NCBI RefSeq assembly: GCF_001006785.1
Contig: NZ_CDHO01000002.1
Span: 62,001-126,000, forward strand
From: Hyphomicrobium_B sp001006785
GTDB lineage: Bacteria > Pseudomonadota > Alphaproteobacteria > Rhizobiales > Hyphomicrobiaceae
Reading direction: 5' to 3'
DNA: 64,000 bases
The position numbers were made by a program, and so were the translations under genes. Numbering within the stretch: the first letter of the stretch is position 1; each line of letters opens with the position of its first letter. The notes under the pieces were generated by a model. That model had not been told where the DNA came from. It did not search any database and saw only the letters and a list, made by a program, of their open reading frames with translations. Shown piece by piece: positions 1-10,308 of the stretch.

Positions 1-51
1 CGTAAGTGACGCAAGACCTGCTCGGGTAGAGCCAATCAATTTCGAAACATC

Positions 52-87
52 GATCAAGAGGAAGCGCAGGCGCGTTCCCTCTTGATC
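52..87. terminator. Inverted repeat downstream of the FKBP gene
   Basis: A 10-bp perfect inverted repeat (52-61 pairs with 78-87) lies just past the stop of the minus-strand FKBP gene. It has no clear T-run on either strand, so a terminator role is a guess from its position. Confidence 0.35.
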
Positions 88-124
88 TTAACGCAGTTCA
101 TTTCATTTGAAGTAGCGACGCGAT

Positions 125-577
125 CTATCGCACGCCGAGCAGTTCGACTTCGAACAGCAGTGTTGCGTTCGGCGGGATGACGCTGCCCGCGCCGCGCGCG
201 CCATATCCAAGTGCGGGCGGAATGATCAGCGTGCGCTTGCCGCCGATCTTCATCGATGCGACGCCTTCGTCCCAGCCCTTGATTACGCGGCCCATGCCAA
301 GCGGAAATTCAAACGGCTGCCCGCGATCGACAGACGAGTCGAACTTCGCGCCCTTCTTGCCGTCCTGATAGAGCCAGCCCGTGTAGTGCATGATGCAGGT
401 CTGGCCAGCAGCGGGCGCGGCGCCCGTGCCGACGACGGTATCTTCAAACTGCAGGCCGGACGATGTCGTGGTCATTTGCGATCCTTGTGTTTGTGCGAGT
501 GCGGATGAATTGGTCAGAAGACTTGCGCCGGCTGCAAGTGCTGCTGCCATGATGACAATGGATGTCAAGCGACGCAT
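125..577 (-). CDS. Secreted FKBP-type peptidyl-prolyl cis-trans isomerase
   Basis: A 150-aa protein with an N-terminal signal peptide (about residues 1-28, ending SSALAQ) followed by one FKBP domain. Family landmarks are visible: the HYTGWLYQDGKKGAKFDSS block, the FPLGMGRVIKGWDEGVASM block and the terminal IPPNATLLFEVELLGV strand. It should catalyse proline isomerisation of exported proteins in the periplasm. The start is supported by AAGGAA 6 nt upstream of the ATG. It lies 42 bp downstream of purL on the same strand, so it may be read through from purL, but there is no functional link to purines. The family call is secure; the substrate is unknown. Confidence 0.93.
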   Translation of the reverse strand: MRRLTSIVIMAAALAAGASLLTNSSALAQTQGSQMTTTSSGLQFEDTVVGTGAAPAAGQTCIMHYTGWLYQDGKKGAKFDSSVDRGQPFEFPLGMGRVIKGWDEGVASMKIGGKRTLIIPPALGYGARGAGSVIPPNATLLFEVELLGVR

Positions 578-619
578 GTCTGTTCCTTATGTTTTCGTTT
601 GAAGGACGGATCTTTAACT

Positions 620-2857
<2,238 letters not shown>

Positions 2858-3478
2858 CAGGATCTCGTAGGGCGCTGGAATTGGGTCCGCTTATATGGTC
2901 TTGAGCAGCGTTTGTCGCCCTTCCGGCCTTGCGCCCCCAACGGCCAAACGTCGCTCTCTTTGGTGGCGCCAGGCGACTGCCCTACGGGGAGCCGGCCGCC
3001 CGGCGCGAGGCTGCGAGCAAGCTCCGGTAGGTCGGAGGTTGATTCCCCGCAGCTCCTCCGCCGTCATGGCCGCGCAGGCGGCCATCCACGACCAATCCCA
3101 TGGAAAGTTTCATTCCCGCCGCTGCAGCGGAGCATGAGTGCTCCGAAGAGAGAGACGAACGTCGCGTGGCTGGCCGCCTGCGCGGCGACGACGAGACCGG
3201 GCGCGATCTCAGACCTAACTCCGCGGAGATGTCGTCTAAAGCCTGCGACCGCGCGCATCCGCATTGACATGGGACTACCCGCAAAGGCTGTGACGCATAT
3301 GCCCTACCCGGTTGGGCTGTGACGGTTCCGCGCTGCACAATCGGCATTACCGCGTTGCAATAATATGGATTTTCTACTGGGGCTCAGGGGCTTATCTCTG
3401 CAATCAGCGCAGACGTCATCGCCCAGACAATCGTGCGCGGGCTTGAACTCGGCGCTCTTGGACAGTGGAGATCCTGTC
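2858..3478. other. Intergenic region with one palindromic repeat
   Basis: About 620 bp between the 5' end of purL and a small secreted-protein gene. Open frames here have no family resemblance or ribosome binding site. The only structure I can support is the palindromic repeat at 3063-3092. The promoters of purL (leftward) and of the gene at 3479 (rightward) must lie here, but I see no convincing consensus. Confidence 0.5.
3063..3092. repeat. REP-like palindromic repeat, copy 1
   Basis: A 30-bp element of the form GTCATGGCCGCG-CAGGCGG-CCATCCACGAC. Related copies occur at 5391-5417 (inverted), 5477-5503 and 5639-5663. The central GGCCGC/GCGGCC parts are self-complementary. Such dispersed intergenic palindromes are common in alphaproteobacterial chromosomes. 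Confidence 0.7.
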
Positions 3479-3868
3479 ATGACGACTTTCGCAAAACTCG
3501 CAAGCGTTGCGCTTATTTCTGGTTTGGCCATGCTCTCCGGAGCCGCAGGAGCATCGGCGGATCAGCCGGCTGCCTATCATGTCAAACCCCTGAAAGGCAT
3601 CACATTCGCGGTCGGTTCGAAGCGCGCCGTTGGTTATTACACGAGCGACGATCATGCCTGCCGGCTGACGCTGCTGCTGTCGGACGCCTACTCGGGCGAC
3701 GAGAAATCGTTTTCTGAGCCGGTTCGCGTCAACTTGACGATCGCAGAAGGCGCTTCTGGCAGCGTCGATGCGCTCGACGGTTCGGCTGTGTTCCGCTGCG
3801 CAAAGGGCGCTGGCTCGCTGTCGATGCAACTCGTGCAGAAAATCGCTTATAACGCATCTGCGAAATAA
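3479..3868 (+). CDS. Small secreted protein of unknown function
   Basis: A 129-aa protein with a clear Sec signal peptide (hydrophobic SVALISGLAMLSGAAGASA, cleavage about residue 27) and a mature part of about 100 residues. The ATG is preceded by GTGGAG at a good distance and matches the start of the signal peptide, so the longer upstream frame is not used. Two cysteines (in HACRL and FRCAK) could form a disulfide in the periplasm. I do not recognise a domain. It is a single gene, closed by a strong terminator at 3908-3937. Confidence 0.75.
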   Translation: MTTFAKLASVALISGLAMLSGAAGASADQPAAYHVKPLKGITFAVGSKRAVGYYTSDDHACRLTLLLSDAYSGDEKSFSEPVRVNLTIAEGASGSVDALDGSAVFRCAKGAGSLSMQLVQKIAYNASAK

Positions 3869-3907
3869 AGCGGGCTTTCTGCTCCTACTTGCAACACGTA
3901 AATATCG

Positions 3908-3937
3908 GGAAGGAAGCCCACGCTTCCTTCCTTTTTT
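3908..3937 (+). terminator. Rho-independent terminator
   Basis: A perfect 10-bp stem (GGAAGGAAGC / GCTTCCTTCC), 4-nt loop and six Ts. It sits 40 bp after the stop codon of the secreted-protein gene. Confidence 0.92.
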
Positions 3938-4149
3938 ATTCCGATTTAACGATTGAAATTATTAATAAAATTACGAATTTAAAACCACCTGCTGGGGGTT
4001 GCTGGGCGCGCAGAGCAGGCAGCCAAACGCCGCACTGGCGCAATCGCACCGCATCATATATCTACACTGTAGAACGAAGCGGCCCGGGGGCTCTATCCCG
4101 GGAATTGGCAGGCACTGACGCCAGCCGGTTAGCTGAACAAAGGTGATTT

Positions 4150-4239
4150 ATGAAGGCCCTCGTTGTTGCTGTGCTCAATGCGTTGACGTCCACGCCGATG
4201 GATGTCCGATCCAGCCAGCAGCGCGGGAATGCCCGCTAG
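4150..4239 (+). CDS. Possible leader peptide or small-RNA-encoded peptide (29 aa)
   Basis: A 29-codon frame beginning MKALVVAVLNALT, with AAAGG placed 6 nt before the ATG and a stop at 4237-4239. A hairpin (GCGGG/CCCGC) overlaps its 3' end and a strong terminator follows at 4266-4288. A short translated frame with a Val/Leu-rich run followed by a terminator is the layout of an attenuator or of a small RNA with a peptide. The downstream gene is a (frameshifted) VOC protein, so no amino acid pathway is obvious. Coding status is uncertain. Confidence 0.4.
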   Translation: MKALVVAVLNALTSTPMDVRSSQQRGNAR

Positions 4240-4265
4240 ACAGCGGCGCATTCGACTGCACGGAG

Positions 4266-4288
4266 AAGGGGCGCTCAGCCCCTTTTTT
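4266..4288 (+). terminator. Rho-independent terminator or attenuator
   Basis: A 7-bp stem (AAGGGGC/GCCCCTT) with a 5-nt loop, running into a T6 tract. It ends the short transcript that carries the 29-codon frame, about 150 bp before the VOC gene. Confidence 0.9.
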
Positions 4289-4439
4289 GTTGCCTGAAGC
4301 GCTGACTTATTTGCGAAAAACGATTTGCCCGGTAGAACTGGCGCGTGGGCACCGTCCCGCTTCATCTCAACATTGGAGCACACCATTGAGCCGGCACCGT
4401 CCGGACGAATGGCGGCGTCTCCGCAAGCGAGTCGATGCG

Positions 4440-4818
4440 ATGGATAACAGCGCCGATCACGGTGTCCGCTTCGGGCGGATTGCAGCCATGCTGCCGGTCA
4501 AGGACATCAACAGGGCCTACGAATTCTACTCGAAGGTGTTGGGCTTTCGGAAAACTTTCGAGAACGGCAGTCCCATCGGCTTCATGATTCTGAAGCGCGA
4601 CGCCGCCGAAGTGCATTTGACGTTACAGCCGCGCTACGAAGCCGCCGATTTCAATGTCGCGCATTTGATGGTCAGCGACGTCGACGCCCTGCACGACATC
4701 TGTCAGAAGGCGGGCCTCAGGATCATCAAAGGTTTGAAGGACAAGGATTACGGCCTGCGTGCGTTCGTCTTCGAGGACCCCCGACGGCAATCGCATCGAC
4801 GTCGGCCAACCTATTTGA
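4440..4818 (+). pseudogene. VOC-family (glyoxalase-like) protein, frameshifted near its end
   Basis: Reading from the ATG at 4440 gives a vicinal-oxygen-chelate domain: MLPVKDINRAYEFYSKVLGF, then FMILKRDAAEVHLTL, VAHLMVSDVDALHDICQKAG and LRAFVFEDP. The family then expects a C-terminal DGNRIDVGQP strand. That strand is present, but one base out of frame: five Cs at 4778-4782 where four would give FEDPDGNRIDVGQPI and a stop at 4816-4818 (about 125 aa). As written, translation runs on to about 5000 with junk sequence. The substrate cannot be told. Either a recent single-base insertion or a homopolymer sequencing error explains it. Confidence 0.8.
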
Positions 4819-4886
4819 AAGTCTATTTGAGCCTAAGCCAACTGCGGACGGATGCGCGCGCATCCGTCCGTGTCCGTTGGGAAGCG

Positions 4887-5147
4887 TTACGCAGAAAGCC
4901 AACCGCGCGACAGCGCCGGGGCGGAGTTCACGTCATTGAACACGAACTTCGGTTTGAATCTCGGCGCAGACGCCATCGCGATCAGCTGCTTCACGGATAA
5001 TTCACGCAGGCTCTCGGACAGCTGCAACTGCAGTTTTTTCAACCGCATGAGACGCACGGAGCGCGGCGCAGCCGAGCTTTCTTCGCGCTCGATCAGCTGA
5101 CGAATTTCCCCAGAACGCTCAAGCAGGGTGACGAAACGACGGGACAT
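4887..5147 (-). CDS. Small YdcH/DUF465-like helical protein
   Basis: An 86-aa protein starting MSRRFVTLLERSGEIRQLI, with a near-perfect Shine-Dalgarno (GGAGGAATCA) directly before the ATG at 5147. The frame extends further upstream but without a better start. The middle (RLMRLKKLQLQLSESLREL) has the Lys/Leu-rich helical-hairpin pattern of the DUF465/YdcH family; the C-terminal 30 residues are less ordered. Its role is unknown. Confidence in the gene is good; the family link is by pattern only. Confidence 0.72.
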   Translation of the reverse strand: MSRRFVTLLERSGEIRQLIEREESSAAPRSVRLMRLKKLQLQLSESLRELSVKQLIAMASAPRFKPKFVFNDVNSAPALSRGWLSA

Positions 5148-5730
5148 TGATTCCTCCGGTCGGAAAGTTGGAGGTATGCCCGGTGTTGAACTCAATACAG
5201 CACCGGGCACACCCGATGCGGTCCGACATCGCAGCGCCATCATTGGCTCTGCCAGAGGGGCCCGGCCCCGCAATCCCTAGACATCTAAGGTCGTTTCGCT
5301 CGCCGACAAGGGGTAACGGAAAATGCCCCGGAAAGATCACAATTGCGGTTGGCTCAGCACCGGATGGGTCGCTTCCGACCACGAACCCGCGTGGATGGCC
5401 GCCTTCGCGGCAATGACGAATGGAGTAAGCGACTCGATCTCGACTGAGCGGCTGAAGCGTCACCGTCACCGTTACCGTCATGGCGCACGCGGCCATCCAC
5501 GACAAGCCGTAGGAATCTCGAATAAGCCGTCGTCGCTCTCGCCTGATTGGTCGATTGAATTGCGCGGGCAATTTTTTCTGCACCAACGCGGAAGAACAGG
5601 AGTGTGAGGAAGCCGCGCGAGGTTGCACCCTTCGCGCCGACCGCGCAGGTGGCCATCCACGACAAGCGCGACGCAAGAATTCTATAAACCCGACGCAGCG
5701 ATACCGCTCAACGTCGGTCGGCCGATGCGA
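5148..5730. other. Repeat-rich intergenic region
   Basis: About 580 bp between the YdcH-like gene and purQ with no supportable gene. It carries three copies of the palindromic repeat. The open frames translate the repeats themselves (recurrent VVDGRLRGHDG-like strings) and are not genes. Confidence 0.6.
5391..5663. repeat. Cluster of three REP-like palindromes (copies 2-4)
   Basis: Copies at 5391-5417 (inverted), 5477-5503 (direct) and 5639-5663 (direct, partial) share GTCAT-GCCGCG-GGCCATCCACGAC with the copy at 3063-3092. The first two face each other about 60 bp apart and could form a larger cruciform or hairpin in RNA. Confidence 0.7.
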
Positions 5731-6435
5731 TCAAGCTGCCGCTTCGAGCGTCGACAGCAGAATGCTCTCGAACACGCGCCGGCCATCGGTGCCGCCAAGC
5801 GCCGACTCATAGAGGCGTTCGGGATGGGGCATCATGCCGAGCACGCGGCCCGTCTCGTTGACGATGCCAGCAATGTTGCGCTGGGCGCCGTTCGGGCACG
5901 TCTCGGAAGAAACAGCGCCCGCCGCATCCGAATAGCGGAATGCGACGCGTCCTTCGCCTTCGAGCCGGTCGAGCGTCTCGCTATCCGCGAAGTAGTTGCC
6001 CTCGCCGTGCGCGATCGGAACCTTGATGACCTCGCCTTTGCGATAGCACTTGGTGAAGAACGTCTGGTCGTTCTCGACCTTCAGGAACACGTCGCGGCAG
6101 ATGAAGTTGAGCGACGCGTTGCGCATCAGCGCGCCGGGGAGCAGTCCAGACTCGCACAGGATCTGAAAGCCATTGCAGATGCCGATGACCGGCGTTCCCG
6201 CGTTCGCCTTGGCGACGACGTCCTTCATGATCGGCGAGTGCGCGGCCATCGCCCCGCAGCGCAGGTAGTCGCCATAAGAGAAGCCGCCCGGCAGCACGAT
6301 CACATCGGACGAGGGGACGCTCGCATCACCATGCCAGACCATCTTCGGCGCGAAACCGGTGATCCGCTCGATCGCCGTTTTGACGTCGCGATCGCAGTTC
6401 GAACCCGGAAAGACGATGACGGAAGCACGGAGCAT
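5731..6435 (-). CDS. purQ: Phosphoribosylformylglycinamidine synthase, glutaminase subunit PurQ
   Basis: A 234-aa class I glutamine amidotransferase that supplies ammonia to PurL. The nucleophile lies in VIGICNGFQIL, the N-terminal strand is VIVFPGSNCDRD, and the His-Glu part of the triad is near the end (MMPHPERLYES). I start it at the ATG at 6435 (MLRASVIVFPG), which has AGAGG upstream and gives the usual family N-terminus; the frame is open about 60 bp further. It is followed downstream by repeats and purL, and preceded by another repeat cluster that separates it from purS. Confidence 0.96.
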   Translation of the reverse strand: MLRASVIVFPGSNCDRDVKTAIERITGFAPKMVWHGDASVPSSDVIVLPGGFSYGDYLRCGAMAAHSPIMKDVVAKANAGTPVIGICNGFQILCESGLLPGALMRNASLNFICRDVFLKVENDQTFFTKCYRKGEVIKVPIAHGEGNYFADSETLDRLEGEGRVAFRYSDAAGAVSSETCPNGAQRNIAGIVNETGRVLGMMPHPERLYESALGGTDGRRVFESILLSTLEAAA

Positions 6436-7099
6436 GGCGGCCTCTAAATGGACGGCAGAATTAGGTGGCAAGTGTGAGCCATCGAATACCCGCAATCTCG
6501 CATATGACGCAACGACCGTATCCCCGCACCCAGCAAGACGCCCCGGAAAATCCGCCTGGCCCGACCCCTCCCGGTCAAGGGGAGGGAGAAGTGGGTCGAA
6601 GGTCGTCGCAGGTGCATTCCCTCTCCCCGTCCTTCACGGGGAGAGGGTCAGGGTGAGGGGCAGCCACCTAGCGCCCCCCGTTGCCACGCGCCTGCAAGCA
6701 CCGAAAAAAGCAGCAAGAATTCCCCTCCCCCTTGCGGGGAGGGGTTAGGGGTGGGGGTAACGACACGAGCGTGATGTAGCGGAGAGACTGGATGCCTTTG
6801 GAGGGAGGCGCGGCGCTCCACTGTTGAAATCCACCTAGCCCGTCACCCCGCTCCCTTCCGTCAAGCGGAGGGGAAGTCGGGCGAAGGTCATTGGGGTTCC
6901 CTCTCCCCGTCCTTCACGGGAGAGGGTTAGGGTGAAGGGCAGCTAGCGCACTATGCAAGCCTTCGCACAGCCGGTTCGCCCGTCGGTTGCTTCACAAACT
7001 GGAAATCGGCGTCGTCGAGCGCGGCGATGCACGTCGCGTGGCTGATCGCGATCTCCCCGCCAAGCGGGAAGAATTAGGGATGGAGGGAATTTCTACCCG
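6436..7099. other. Intergenic region filled by palindromic repeats
   Basis: About 660 bp without a supportable gene; more than half is the repeat family described at 6540-6945. It may separate transcription of purS from purQ, which are usually adjacent. Confidence 0.55.
6540..6945. repeat. Three copies of a second palindromic repeat family
   Basis: Three G/C-run palindromes: about 6572-6660, 6721-6761 and 6845-6943. The first and third share the string CCCTCTCCCCGTCCTTCACGG followed by GAGAGGGT-AGGGTGA and a preceding TCAAG-GGAGGG-GTCG-GCGAAGGTC block; the middle one is a shorter CCCCTCCCCCTTGCGGGGAGGGG hairpin. Each folds into a strong stem. They fill the gap between purQ and the gene at 7100. 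Confidence 0.8.
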
Positions 7100-7564
7100 T
7101 CACGGCATCGGCGAAAGCGGAGAGCGTTCGCGCTTCTGGCGCTCGACGTCGTCGCGCGACGCGTTCGTCAACCGCGTGTCCTCGACCTTCAGCGCCGCCA
7201 TCAGAGCATCGAACTGCGCCCGGTCGCCATAGCCGCACGCCTTGCTCTGCGCCGTCCACACACCGGTCACCTGCTTCACGAACTTTCGCAGAGTGACCGC
7301 CGGATGCGCCGGCTCGCCGGATTGCGTGAACCTGATCTCGACGCGCCACACGTCGGGATTGGCGACTGTCACGACATCCCGGCCCTCCACGCTCTCACGC
7401 TGAGCGCCAGGCAACCACGATAGCTGATTATGAAGAGCGTCAAAGCCCACGCTGCAATCGAGGTCGGGCGCCACAACCGGTTCTGCACCCGCCGAACCGG
7501 AGCGGATTCCAGATGCGGCAGCGATTGTGGCGATGGCCAGCGCGATGGCTCGCCCGGCCCGCAT
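7100..7564 (-). CDS. Secreted protein of unknown function, coupled to purS
   Basis: A 154-aa protein with a signal peptide (MRAGRAIALAIATIAAASG, cleavage near residues 25-28) and a mature region with two cysteines. The start at 7564 overlaps the purS stop by one base (TGATG), which points to translational coupling with purS. The C-terminus is charged and Pro/Ser-rich. I recognise no domain. Its location in a purine operon is likely incidental, since the product is exported. Confidence 0.7.
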   Translation of the reverse strand: MRAGRAIALAIATIAAASGIRSGSAGAEPVVAPDLDCSVGFDALHNQLSWLPGAQRESVEGRDVVTVANPDVWRVEIRFTQSGEPAHPAVTLRKFVKQVTGVWTAQSKACGYGDRAQFDALMAALKVEDTRLTNASRDDVERQKRERSPLSPMP

Positions 7565-7806
7565 CAGGGCGCGATCTCGTAGCTGTAATTCTCGATGACC
7601 ATGTTCGCGAGCAGGTCTTTGCACATCCGCTCGACGATGGCGCGCGCCTTGTCCGGGTCGCTCTCGGCCAGATCGACCTCGACGTATTTGCCCTGCCGGA
7701 CGTCGCTGACGCCGGAAATCCCGAGGCCCTTGACGGCACCCTCGATGGCTTTGCCCTGCGGATCGAGGACGCCGTTCTTCAAAGTGATCTTGATGCGGGC
7801 TTTCAT
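7564..7806 (-). CDS. purS: Phosphoribosylformylglycinamidine synthase subunit PurS
   Basis: An 80-aa protein, the standard size of PurS, which bridges PurL and PurQ and helps channel ammonia. It has the family pattern: KARIKITLKNGVLDPQGKAIEGAVKGLGI, then VRQGKYVEVDL and a final helix. It lies 68 bp downstream of purC on the same strand with a small hairpin between them, and overlaps the next gene by one base. Confidence 0.96.
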   Translation of the reverse strand: MKARIKITLKNGVLDPQGKAIEGAVKGLGISGVSDVRQGKYVEVDLAESDPDKARAIVERMCKDLLANMVIENYSYEIAP

Positions 7807-7832
7807 GCTCAGCTCTAGGGATCTGGATTGAG

Positions 7833-7860
7833 GGGATTAGGGAATAGCATCCCTAATCCC
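7833..7860. repeat. Hairpin between purC and purS
   Basis: An 11-bp perfect inverted repeat, GGGATTAGGGA / TCCCTAATCCC, with a 6-nt loop, followed by another CCCTAATCCC. Similar CCCTAAAACCC / CCCAAATCCC strings recur at 9540-9590. There is no T-run, so it could tune mRNA stability between two purine genes rather than terminate. Confidence 0.55.
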
Positions 7861-7874
7861 AAGTCCCTAATCCC

Positions 7875-8666
7875 TCAATTGGGTTTGCCGTTGATGGGGT
7901 TCGAGGTGACGAGCACCGGGCCTGCGCCGCGCGGACGCGGATTTTCCGTCAGCACGCCAAGGCGGCGCGCGACTTCCTGATAGGCCTCGAGTACGCCGCC
8001 GAGATCGCGGCGGAACCGATCCTTGTCGAGCTTGTCGCCAGATTGGGCATCCCACAAGCGGCAGCAATCCGGGCTGATCTCGTCAGCAAGCACGATGCGA
8101 ACCTGCTCGTTATCGTAAAGCCGGCCGAACTCAACCTTGAAGTCGACGAGACGGATGCCGATGCCGAGGAAAAGCCCGACGAGGAAGTCGTTGACCCGCA
8201 GCGCCAGCTGCATGATCTCGTCGATCTCCTGGGGCGTCGCCCAGCCGAACGCGGTGATGTGCTCTTCCGACACCATCGGATCGTTGAGCTCATCTTTCTT
8301 GTAGTAAAATTCGACGATCGAGCGCGGAAGCTGCGCACCTTCCTCGAGGCCGAGGCGCGTCGCGAGTGAACCCGCCGCGATGTTGCGCACCACGACTTCG
8401 AGCGGAACGATCTCGACTTCGCGGATCAGCTGCTCGCGCATGTTCAGACGCTTGATGAAGTGCGTCGGCACGCCGATCTCACCGAGTTTCGCGAAGATGT
8501 ACTCGGAGATACGATTGTTGAGCACGCCTTTGCCTTCAATCAGCGCGTGTTTCTTCGCGTTGAAAGCAGTTGCGTCGTCTTTGAAATGTTGGATGAGCGT
8601 TCCCGGCTCGGGACCCTCATAGAGGACCTTGGCTTTGCCCTCGTAGATGCGCCGACGCTTGTTCAT
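7875..8666 (-). CDS. purC: Phosphoribosylaminoimidazole-succinocarboxamide synthase PurC
   Basis: A 263-aa SAICAR synthetase that joins aspartate to CAIR. It starts MNKRRRIYEGKAKVLYEGPEPGT and has the signature LPRSIVEFYYK and the DFKVEFGR and LADEISPDCCR motifs. The ATG at 8666 has CAGGA nearby and gives the usual N-terminus; the frame is open 13 codons upstream. It heads the purC-purS-secreted protein run on the minus strand and is divergent from the ATPase zeta-subunit gene. Confidence 0.97.
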   Translation of the reverse strand: MNKRRRIYEGKAKVLYEGPEPGTLIQHFKDDATAFNAKKHALIEGKGVLNNRISEYIFAKLGEIGVPTHFIKRLNMREQLIREVEIVPLEVVVRNIAAGSLATRLGLEEGAQLPRSIVEFYYKKDELNDPMVSEEHITAFGWATPQEIDEIMQLALRVNDFLVGLFLGIGIRLVDFKVEFGRLYDNEQVRIVLADEISPDCCRLWDAQSGDKLDKDRFRRDLGGVLEAYQEVARRLGVLTENPRPRGAGPVLVTSNPINGKPN

Positions 8667-9051
8667 TCCTGGACCTCTGAGGATCAACAGCTTGCACTCA
8701 CTCATGCTTAGATAAGATTTCTATCAACGCACACACACTCGGACGCGGACGCCTTGATTTTCCAACCTGTTTTCTGCATGTCGGGGTAAGGAGCCGCGCG
8801 CCTTTTCACGCTCGAAAGCCTAGCCGGGAGACTAGCCGAACGCCGGGGGCGGCACAATCTAGACCATGAGCCGCAGCACTTTTCGGAGGGCTTTGGCCAA
8901 GCCATTGATTTCGCTCGCACCGCCGATTAATCCTGGTGAAGAGCGGATGCAACGGGAACATTACCACCACGCGCCCAGCGGGCGCCTCGGGGCACTACAA
9001 CCTAAAGTCGTGAGCCGTACTACCAGACAAGCGCCAAGGAGATACGACCAG
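8667..9051. other. Divergent intergenic region purC / atpZ-like gene
   Basis: About 385 bp with no gene I can support. It must hold the leftward promoter of the purC operon and the rightward promoter of the DUF1476 gene. I see no known riboswitch fold or clear operator. Confidence 0.4.
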
Positions 9052-9378
9052 ATGACCACGTTCAATGAACGCGAGCAGGGCTTCGAGAAGAAGTTCGCTC
9101 TCGATTCGGAGCTGAAATTCAAAGCCGAGAGTCGCCGCAACAAGGCCGTTGCCGAATGGGCCGGCGCGAAGCTCGGCCTCAGCGATGAACAGCTTCAGAA
9201 CTACATCAAGGAAGTTCGCAAAGCCGATCTCGCAGAAGCAGGCGACGATGACGTGTTTCGTAAACTGAAAGGCGATTTCGCCGCGAAGGGCGTCGCGATC
9301 GACGATGCGGAAATCCGCTCCGTGATGGCGAGCGCGCTCGCCAAAGCCGTGACCGATCTCGAGTCGTCGAAGGACTGA
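9052..9378 (+). CDS. DUF1476 protein, F1-ATPase inhibitor zeta subunit
   Basis: A 108-aa all-helical protein with the DUF1476 pattern: TFNEREQGFEKKFALDSELKFKAESRRNKAVAEWAG, then a long acidic helix and VMASALAKAVTDLE. In Paracoccus denitrificans this family is the zeta subunit, whose N-terminus blocks ATP hydrolysis by the F1Fo-ATP synthase. The start at 9052 is set by AAGGAGAT 8 nt upstream. It is monocistronic and closed by a terminator at 9432-9467. Family assignment is strong; inhibitory activity in this organism is inferred. Confidence 0.9.
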   Translation: MTTFNEREQGFEKKFALDSELKFKAESRRNKAVAEWAGAKLGLSDEQLQNYIKEVRKADLAEAGDDDVFRKLKGDFAAKGVAIDDAEIRSVMASALAKAVTDLESSKD

Positions 9379-9431
9379 GCGCTTCTGCGCTCCCTTACCG
9401 CGCTGCCCCGCTCAGGGGTTGAGCGAATATC

Positions 9432-9467
9432 ATCATCCTCGGGCTCGTCCCCGGGGATGATTTTTTT
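9432..9467 (+). terminator. Rho-independent terminator
   Basis: A 12-bp stem with one G-T wobble (ATCATCCTCGGG / CCCGGGGATGAT), a 6-nt loop and a run of seven Ts, 50 bp after the zeta-subunit gene. Confidence 0.93.
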
Positions 9468-9591
9468 GCGCGCCTTGCTCGAGCCGCATCAGAGCTTGGC
9501 TGCCGTTGGAAGTGGAAACCTCAAGCGCGCTTCCGCACACCTAATCCCTAAAACCCAATCCCAAATCCCTAAAACCTAGTCCCTCGCTCAA

Positions 9592-10176
9592 TTACCCGAG
9601 CGTCTTCAAAAACTGCCCGAACTGCAGCAGGCCTTCGGGCCAAGGCCCATGACCGGACGTTATGTTGATGTGTCCGCTCTCGCCGGCGTCGCTGAGCGTC
9701 GCGCCCCATGCCTTCGCGAAATGTTCGGCCCGCGCGTAGCTGCAATAGAGATCGTTGTTGGCGACGACGAGATGCGCCGGGAAGGGTAACCGCCGTTCCG
9801 GCATCGTCTCGAACCCGCGCGGTCCCTTGTCCGGAGGCCAGCGTCTGCCTCCCGTGTCGGGCCAGTAGTGCGCATAGTCGACGTCGGCGGGCGCCACGAG
9901 AAACGCGCCGATGACGCCGCTGCGCTTCAGCTTGTCAGCCGCAAAGACGAGCGCCGGCACCCCGAGCGAGTGCGCGACCGCGACGACCGGCTGCGTCGCG
10001 CCGCTCGCGAATTTCGCCATGCGGTCGCCCCACGCTTCGACGTCCGGGTTGTCCCAGTCTTCCTGGATCACCCTGCGCGCGGTCTTGAGATTGCGTTCCC
10101 AGCGGGATTGCCAATGGTCGGGGCCTGAATTCTGCCAGCCCGGCACGAGGAGAATGTCGATTTCGGATGTTTTCAT
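9592..10176 (-). CDS. RBBP9/YdeN-family alpha/beta hydrolase
   Basis: A 194-aa serine hydrolase of the RBBP9/YdeN family. The N-terminal LVPGWQNSGPDHWQSRWE block is diagnostic; the nucleophile is in VAVAHSLGV, and a late His lies in GESGHINITSGHG, consistent with a Ser-Asp-His triad. No signal peptide, so cytoplasmic. I choose the ATG at 10176 because the family starts right at the first strand; an in-frame extension of 21 codons exists. It is divergent from the DUF892 gene. The substrate is unknown. Confidence 0.88.
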   Translation of the reverse strand: MKTSEIDILLVPGWQNSGPDHWQSRWERNLKTARRVIQEDWDNPDVEAWGDRMAKFASGATQPVVAVAHSLGVPALVFAADKLKRSGVIGAFLVAPADVDYAHYWPDTGGRRWPPDKGPRGFETMPERRLPFPAHLVVANNDLYCSYARAEHFAKAWGATLSDAGESGHINITSGHGPWPEGLLQFGQFLKTLG

Positions 10177-10308
10177 CGGCGACGTGCTTAGCCGACGCCT
10201 CGTGCGGAGAAAAGCCTCCAGGCGCGGTTTGACGGCCATAAGCGGGAACCGGACGCGTCAGGTCGCGTTGCTCAGGGCATCGAACCCCGGCCGCCTCAGG
10301 AGAGCACA

